From Saccoglossus kowalevskii (taxonomy: Eukaryota > Hemichordata > Enteropneusta > Harrimaniidae), in assembly GCF_000003605.2 (NCBI RefSeq), contig NW_003124900.1, positions 452,740-463,974 on the forward strand: a stretch of DNA of 11,235 nt, written 5' to 3'. Positions 7,955 to 11,235 of this stretch are shown here, piece after piece. The notes beneath the pieces were generated by a model. That model was not told where the DNA came from. It made no database searches and saw only the letters and a program-made list of their open reading frames with translations. Numbering within the stretch: position 1 is the first letter of the stretch; the number at the start of each line of letters is the position of its first letter. The translations under genes and the position numbers were made by a program.

Positions 7955-8146
7955 ATGGCTGCTTTTCTGAGAATATTGAAGGTAGATGGCCTCACATGAT
8001 ATTTATGTGTTTTGTTTACATGTTTCATTTTGTAGGAGTTTGAGCTGGCCAGAATTGTATTACATACGTGTGTTTTCAACAAATTAAAACAATATTTTGA
8101 TCTTTGTAACCTGTTTGTTTTTGGAAAAAAATCTCCCAAACGCTAA
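7955..8146 (+). CDS. Candidate two-exon micropeptide gene, about 45 residues, unknown
   Basis: The start AATATGGCTGC has A at -3 and G at +4 and matches the YY1-type element found over many animal start codons. The first exon codes MAAFLRILK and meets a donor AAG/GTAGAT at 7982. A strong acceptor, TTTCATTTTGTAG, ends at 8035, and the second exon continues in phase. It reads EFELARIVLHTCVFNK, then LKQYFDLCNLFVF, then GKKSPKR, with TAA at 8144-8146. The predicted protein is basic, with hydrophobic N-terminal and central parts; the start resembles a mitochondrial or membrane leader, but this is only an impression. The intron is 54 bp, short for most animals though within known limits. Without splicing the frame stops at TGA after five more codons. 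A minus-strand frame spans the same bases, so chance openness is possible. No family is recognised. Confidence 0.35.
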
Positions 8147-8809
8147 CATGGTCGTCTATGGAGTTATGACAATAATTAAATAATGGTACTTATGTATGAA
8201 CCCTGACTGCTCTCTAGCGTGCCACGTCGTGTCCTGTAAGTTTTAACCACGCAATCATCATGTTGCAACGAAGTGGTGATCCCTCGCATGACCCCTCAAA
8301 CTATATGATCGTTCTGTTTAACACGCTAGGATTTATTCAGTTACCGTTATTATTATTATAATGTCACGCGATGTTTATTGCAATTTGTATATAATTCTTA
8401 TATACCGAACAAACGATTGAAGGTCGTATATTTTTTGACGTCAAGTGGGTTAGACTGGCCCAAGTATGTTTGACTTTTCAGAAGTCAGAGCCTCAGACTG
8501 GAGGCTCAGAGGTTGAGTATCAAAGGATAATATATAATATTAATATTATTGAATAACATTTTTTTTAATTTTTAAATATTTAAAACATCGTAATCCAGGT
8601 CTTAATGATCTACTGACTAAAAATAATAAGTGAAAAATAATAAAATGTGGGTAAAATGTATTTTTGTATATGGACGATCATAGTGGGCGTAATTGGTAAC
8701 TGTACTATGTTCACGTAAAGTAGTTCTTGCATTGTGCAGCGATTTTGTGTATTATTAGTTACTTTCTGTATAGATTTTAGGTGGATGTCATTTCATGTGT
8801 GATTTTTAA
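8147..8809. other. AT-rich stretch without a gene
   Basis: A GTAAGT donor-like site at 8237 follows a 13-codon open piece from an ATG at 8194, too little to call. Small inverted pairs occur around 8480-8500 (AGCCTC / GAGGCT). The 8520-8660 part is very AT-rich and contains AATAAA-type signals near 8638. Confidence 0.35.
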
Positions 8810-9074
8810 AAGGCTGACATCTCTCGCCACTGCATCGTGACACTTTTGAATCTTCGAAACGATGACCGATACTCACAATTACTTCCCGGTAAATCAATGC
8901 GCGCGTTCATTTTCAATTTTAGCCAAAACCTTCATGGGATTAAGCATGGAAAACCCTATCTCCAAGGATTTTTTGGGCATGGCCCAAAATTGATTTGCCC
9001 TGCTCCAGCTACACACCCCCATCAAATATTTGCTAAAGATACACGTGCTGGTATAGACCTACCTAGTTTCTAGG
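8810..9074. other. CpG-richer stretch, open on both strands
   Basis: A plus frame is open from 8810 to 9073 (about 87 codons), with its first ATG at about 8896. A shorter minus frame across 8816-8938 also stays open and reads MNARIDLPGSNCEYRS. Neither has convincing splice context or a recognised domain. I cannot tell whether one of them is real. Confidence 0.2.
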
Positions 9075-9320
9075 CATTGGCAACAAAAACACATGTATGC
9101 AAATTGGCCAAAAACAAGTATGCTATTACCAAAGGATATACACTTAGTAATAAAATGTGTATCAATCAGAACATTACTTTAACAAATATATGCAATATAT
9201 GCTAATTAGCTATTTAACATGTAAATTTTCCTAAAATGGAAACTTGTATGCCATTACATGTCTCTACTAAGTTTGGTCCAAAAATATGCAAATTACTAGT
9301 AGCTAATTTTAAAAAATTAA
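9075..9320. repeat. Diverged A-rich repeats built around TATGCAAAT / GTATGCYATTAC
   Basis: ATGCAAAT octamers lie at 9097-9104 and 9286-9293, with a related TATATGCAATATATGC at about 9187-9202, so the spacing is roughly 95 bp. GTATGCTATTACC (9118) and GTATGCCATTACA (9246) form another pair. This resembles an old interspersed or tandem repeat. The family is unknown and the limits are uncertain. Confidence 0.3.
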
Positions 9321-9789
9321 CACATGTGGTCCACAGCCTTATCAGTTCCGAGCAGTATCCAAAAGCACACTTTTGTGCCAAATTACCTTAAAATATTAAT
9401 ATGGAGATTTTCATGACACATAGACAACGAAACTTGAAAGCACCGATATTATCCCACCCCCTGCATATACAATTGTCATTCCCATTCATATTGTGCATTT
9501 TATCAAGAATGACCTGTGAGATTAAAACGTGACCTTTGAGGCTTTTTGCATTGTGTTAAATTCACATCATGATTAAACTTGAGAGACTGGGTCTGTTACG
9601 GGTTTCTTAATATATAGTTTGTGACAATTAGAGATGATCTACTCATCCGAGGACTCCCTTTCCACACCTACAAAACATGATTTAAATACCCCGTATAAAC
9701 GGCTCAACATAATGTAACATTTTAATAGTTGTGTTATCGTCGTTGATCACGCCCTCTCGCTGCAACATATACTAATCCGTTCTACATGG
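9321..9789. other. AT-rich stretch without a gene
   Basis: Two TGACCT half-sites occur at about 9510 and 9531, spaced about 15 bp apart. No convincing frame, repeat or element was seen. Confidence 0.35.
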
Positions 9790-10019
9790 ACGACTTTCCC
9801 GGAAGTAGCCAGGCTGGAGTGCACAAATACTCCTGCTTTGTCATAGCTGAAAATACAAACATGTCAATTTGCTGATAATTGATAGAAGGGAATTTAATTT
9901 TTGTCACGTCGGTTGGTACACTCAGAAGCACAATATCACGCATGCAAGTTTTCGTTACACCCCAAAACGACATGCGCGCGCATGCGAAAGGCTACATCTT
10001 CGACTTCCGGGAAAGTCGT
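9790..10019. mobile_element. 230-bp element with perfect 17-bp inverted ends
   Basis: ACGACTTTCCCGGAAGT (9790-9806) and ACTTCCGGGAAAGTCGT (10003-10019) are exact reverse complements 196 bp apart. After an 8- to 9-base offset, AGCC on the left is mirrored by GGCT on the right. A perfect 14-bp palindrome, CATGCGCGCGCATG (9971-9984), lies inside. The flanks show no clear target duplication, and at 230 bp there is no room for a transposase. The likeliest explanation is a MITE; a palindromic regulatory pair is the alternative, since each arm contains an ETS-type CCGGAAGT core. Confidence 0.5.
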
Positions 10020-10063
10020 ATATAAATATCAGCACGTGCCTCTGAGGCCCTGACCTCTGACCT
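9971..10063 (+). promoter_or_regulatory. Promoter-like cluster: NRF1-, ETS-, TATA-, E-box and DR1-type sites
   Basis: In plus order: CGCGCATGCG (NRF1-like) inside the palindrome at 9971-9984; ACTTCCGG (ETS-like) at 10003-10010; TATATAAATA at 10019-10028; the E-box CACGTG at 10033-10038; and TGACCTCTGACCT at 10051-10063. The last site is the exact complement of AGGTCAGAGGTCA, a perfect DR1 site for RXR/HNF4/COUP-type nuclear receptors. A start of transcription would be expected near 10050. ATGs follow at 10076, 10086, 10096 and 10106, and a donor-like CTG/GTAGGT at 10133, so a short first exon is possible (for example MQPYVATFKCVSG from 10096). The palindrome CATGTGGCCACATG lies at 10075-10088. 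Motif matches are by eye. Confidence 0.3.
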
Positions 10064-10377
10064 AGTGCAGACTGCATGTGGCCACATGTTCTTGTATGCA
10101 GCCTTATGTCGCCACGTTCAAATGTGTTTCTGGTAGGTTGACTCTTATTTGAATCAAAACTATTCCATTGTACTATTCATAACTATACACCAGTAAATAA
10201 TAATACACATTTTTCATGCCTGGTTGTACGACTGATTAGCCGGAAACAACTTCAGTATTAGTGATTGGGGGTGGGGGGGGTGGGGGGTACGGGGCACTGA
10301 TAATTGCTTATTTCGCTGACTGGAAAATGCACTAAATTAAAACCCAGTGAATATGAAAAATTTAGCATAGAACACAT
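10064..10377. other. Possible first exon, then an AT-rich stretch with a G-run
   Basis: The only coding hint is the multi-ATG stretch at 10076-10132 before a GTAGGT. The remainder has no gene; the G-rich tract is listed separately. Confidence 0.25.
10267..10294 (+). repeat. G-rich tract able to form a G-quadruplex
   Basis: Runs of 5, 8, 6 and 4 G are separated by single T or TAC spacers. This fits the G3+ four-run pattern on the plus strand. Confidence 0.7.
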
Positions 10378-10457
10378 TAGGGATTGGTTAGCCCTGAGTA
10401 CAGTTCAACGGAAGGAGGCCAACCTACAGGACTGTACTCAGGGCTAGGGATTGGTCA
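10378..10457. repeat. Perfect 16-bp hairpin between 13-bp direct repeats
   Basis: TAGCCCTGAGTACAGT (10389-10404) pairs exactly with ACTGTACTCAGGGCTA (10431-10446) across a 26-bp loop. TAGGGATTGGTTA (10378-10390) and TAGGGATTGGTCA (10445-10457) flank it as direct repeats with one mismatch. The layout is that of a very short inverted-repeat insertion of 54 bp (10391-10444) with a 13-bp target duplication. An alternative is a TA-flanked mini-element inside an older duplication. Confidence 0.6.
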
Positions 10458-10873
10458 GTTACTTCGGCCTAGGGGGGGTCGGCAGATTCCATTTTGCCAG
10501 CGGTAAATCTCAGTTGACCCACCCCCTATCAAATAAAAAAAAGTGGGTGACCCCGCCCCACCGCATTATATTTTAAAACTTGAAACATGCTGACCCCCCC
10601 CCCCCAAAAAAAAAAAACAAAAAAAACAAAGAAACATTAACAGTTTTGGCTCTGACATGATTACAAAATGTATTATATGTGCATTGAAAATATCATGGTT
10701 TGCCATAATTTTTACATAATCTTTAGCGTTTGCATTTAATAGACCTGAGGAGGGGAGGGGAAGCATAATACCAAAAAATGACTACAGAAAAGGCTGCAGG
10801 AAGGAGGGAAATCTATTCTGCTAAAGATAGTAAATAAAAGCAAAGCTGTGGAGTACTTACTCGATAAACACCC
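10458..10873. other. Low-complexity stretch without a gene
   Basis: This holds short G-runs and C-runs, and a pair ACCCAC / GTGGGT near 10517-10548. The minus-strand frame at 10566-10766 reads through the C/A homopolymers and is not credible. Homology to the gypsy pol stops before this stretch begins. Confidence 0.4.
10594..10628. repeat. Poly(C)-poly(A) tract
   Basis: A run of 12 C is followed directly by A-runs broken by single C residues. Length here is prone to sequencing and slippage error. Confidence 0.85.
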
Positions 10874-11235
10874 TTATAAGATAAGAAAAGAGGTATAATT
10901 CTGTACTGGTGTGAGAGTATCATTCTCTACAAGCCTGTCTAACTCTGAATTAGTGGCTTCTCTCAGCGCAAAAGCTAAGGGACGTGCCTTAAAAAATTTA
11001 GGTTTCATATCACTCTTTACATAAATCTTGGCACTATCTCCATTATAACTACCCAAACCTGGTGTAAAAACATCATCATACTTCTGTTTTACTCTATGCA
11101 AGTAACTATCATGATCACTAGACTCTACCTTGACTTGGTGTACCAATTTTTTCCAGTCTAACTGAATAATTTCAAGCCAATTTCTACCTAGCAAATTCTG
11201 CCCTGTACCTGATACAACAATCACCGGTAATGTGA
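10874..11235 (-). mobile_element. Ty3/gypsy retrotransposon pol fragment (protease C-terminus to RT start)
   Basis: The minus-strand frame is open from the right window edge to a TAA at 10874. Numbering from the edge, residues 1-20 (TLPVIVVSGTGQNLLGRNWL) match the C-terminal part of the retropepsin, with its LLGR-WL signature. Next comes the usual linker with YDDVFTPGLGSYNG (about 52-65). The N-terminal edge of the reverse transcriptase follows, with KPKFFKARPLAFALRE (about 77-92) and ELDRLVENDTLTPVQ (about 97-111). After PVQ (about 10901) the expected tryptophan-containing continuation is absent, and NYTSFLIL leads to the stop. RT catalytic motifs, RNase H and integrase are therefore missing on this side, while gag and the protease start would lie beyond 11235. 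Interior conservation without stops suggests a fairly recent copy that was cut short. Confidence 0.85.

Noticed and set aside
7906-8139. Minus-strand frame of 77 codons
   Set aside because: It begins at TTG, has no ATG-based start or acceptor, and mirrors the better supported spliced plus-strand candidate.
10566-10766. Minus-strand frame upstream of the gypsy fragment
   Set aside because: Its second half is built from the poly(C)/poly(A) tract, giving glycine and phenylalanine runs, and it does not continue the pol reading.
1-11235. CRISPR arrays, bacterial or phage systems, tRNA, rRNA or snRNA genes
   Set aside because: No regularly spaced identical repeats, no cloverleaf with a GGTTCGANTCC box and no conserved RNA core were found on either strand. 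The retroelements, microsatellites and splice-like signals point to animal DNA.

Overview
The window looks like nuclear DNA of an animal, most likely a marine invertebrate, but no phylum can be assigned. It is AT-rich and gene-poor. It holds relics of a non-LTR retrotransposon and of a Ty3/gypsy element, short elements with terminal inverted repeats, many microsatellites, and short open stretches bounded by GT/AG splice-like signals. There are no bacterial operons, ribosome binding sites, tRNA or rRNA genes, CRISPR arrays or phage genes. No gene could be named; the only family-level identifications are the two retroelement fragments.

Layout. 254-960: decayed LINE reverse transcriptase with readable motifs. 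971-1311: simple repeats. 1326-1714: a candidate pair of plus-strand exons with a phase-compatible intron, continuing in frame past a TGA to 1783. 1840-2015: weaker exon-like pieces. 2433-2760: a diverged tandem duplication of about 160-170 bp. 3042-3516: short open frames and a possible terminal exon. 3749-3817: a GGT/GAT microsatellite. 4185-4732: a candidate two-exon minus-strand gene. 4789-4932: a MITE-like element with TAA target duplications. 5196-5354: a 52-codon ORF starting ATGGCGGCG. 6845-7174: two adjacent copies of one inverted-repeat element. 7441-7545: short CCCAAGACT repeats. 7955-8146: a candidate two-exon micropeptide gene. 9790-10019: an element with 17-bp perfect inverted ends, followed directly by a TATA-like box, an E-box and a perfect DR1 nuclear-receptor site. 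10378-10457: a perfect 16-bp hairpin between 13-bp direct repeats. 10874-11235: a minus-strand Ty3/gypsy pol fragment that runs off the right edge.

How it fits together. The genes form no pathway. The best reading is an intergenic or intronic landscape littered with transposon remains, in which a few small spliced or single-exon coding candidates may be real. All non-transposon coding calls rest on reading frame, start context and splice-site phase, read by eye without homology support, so their confidence is low to moderate. The most testable are the spliced 45-residue ORF at 7955-8146, the exon pair at 1326-1714 and the promoter-like cluster at 9971-10063.
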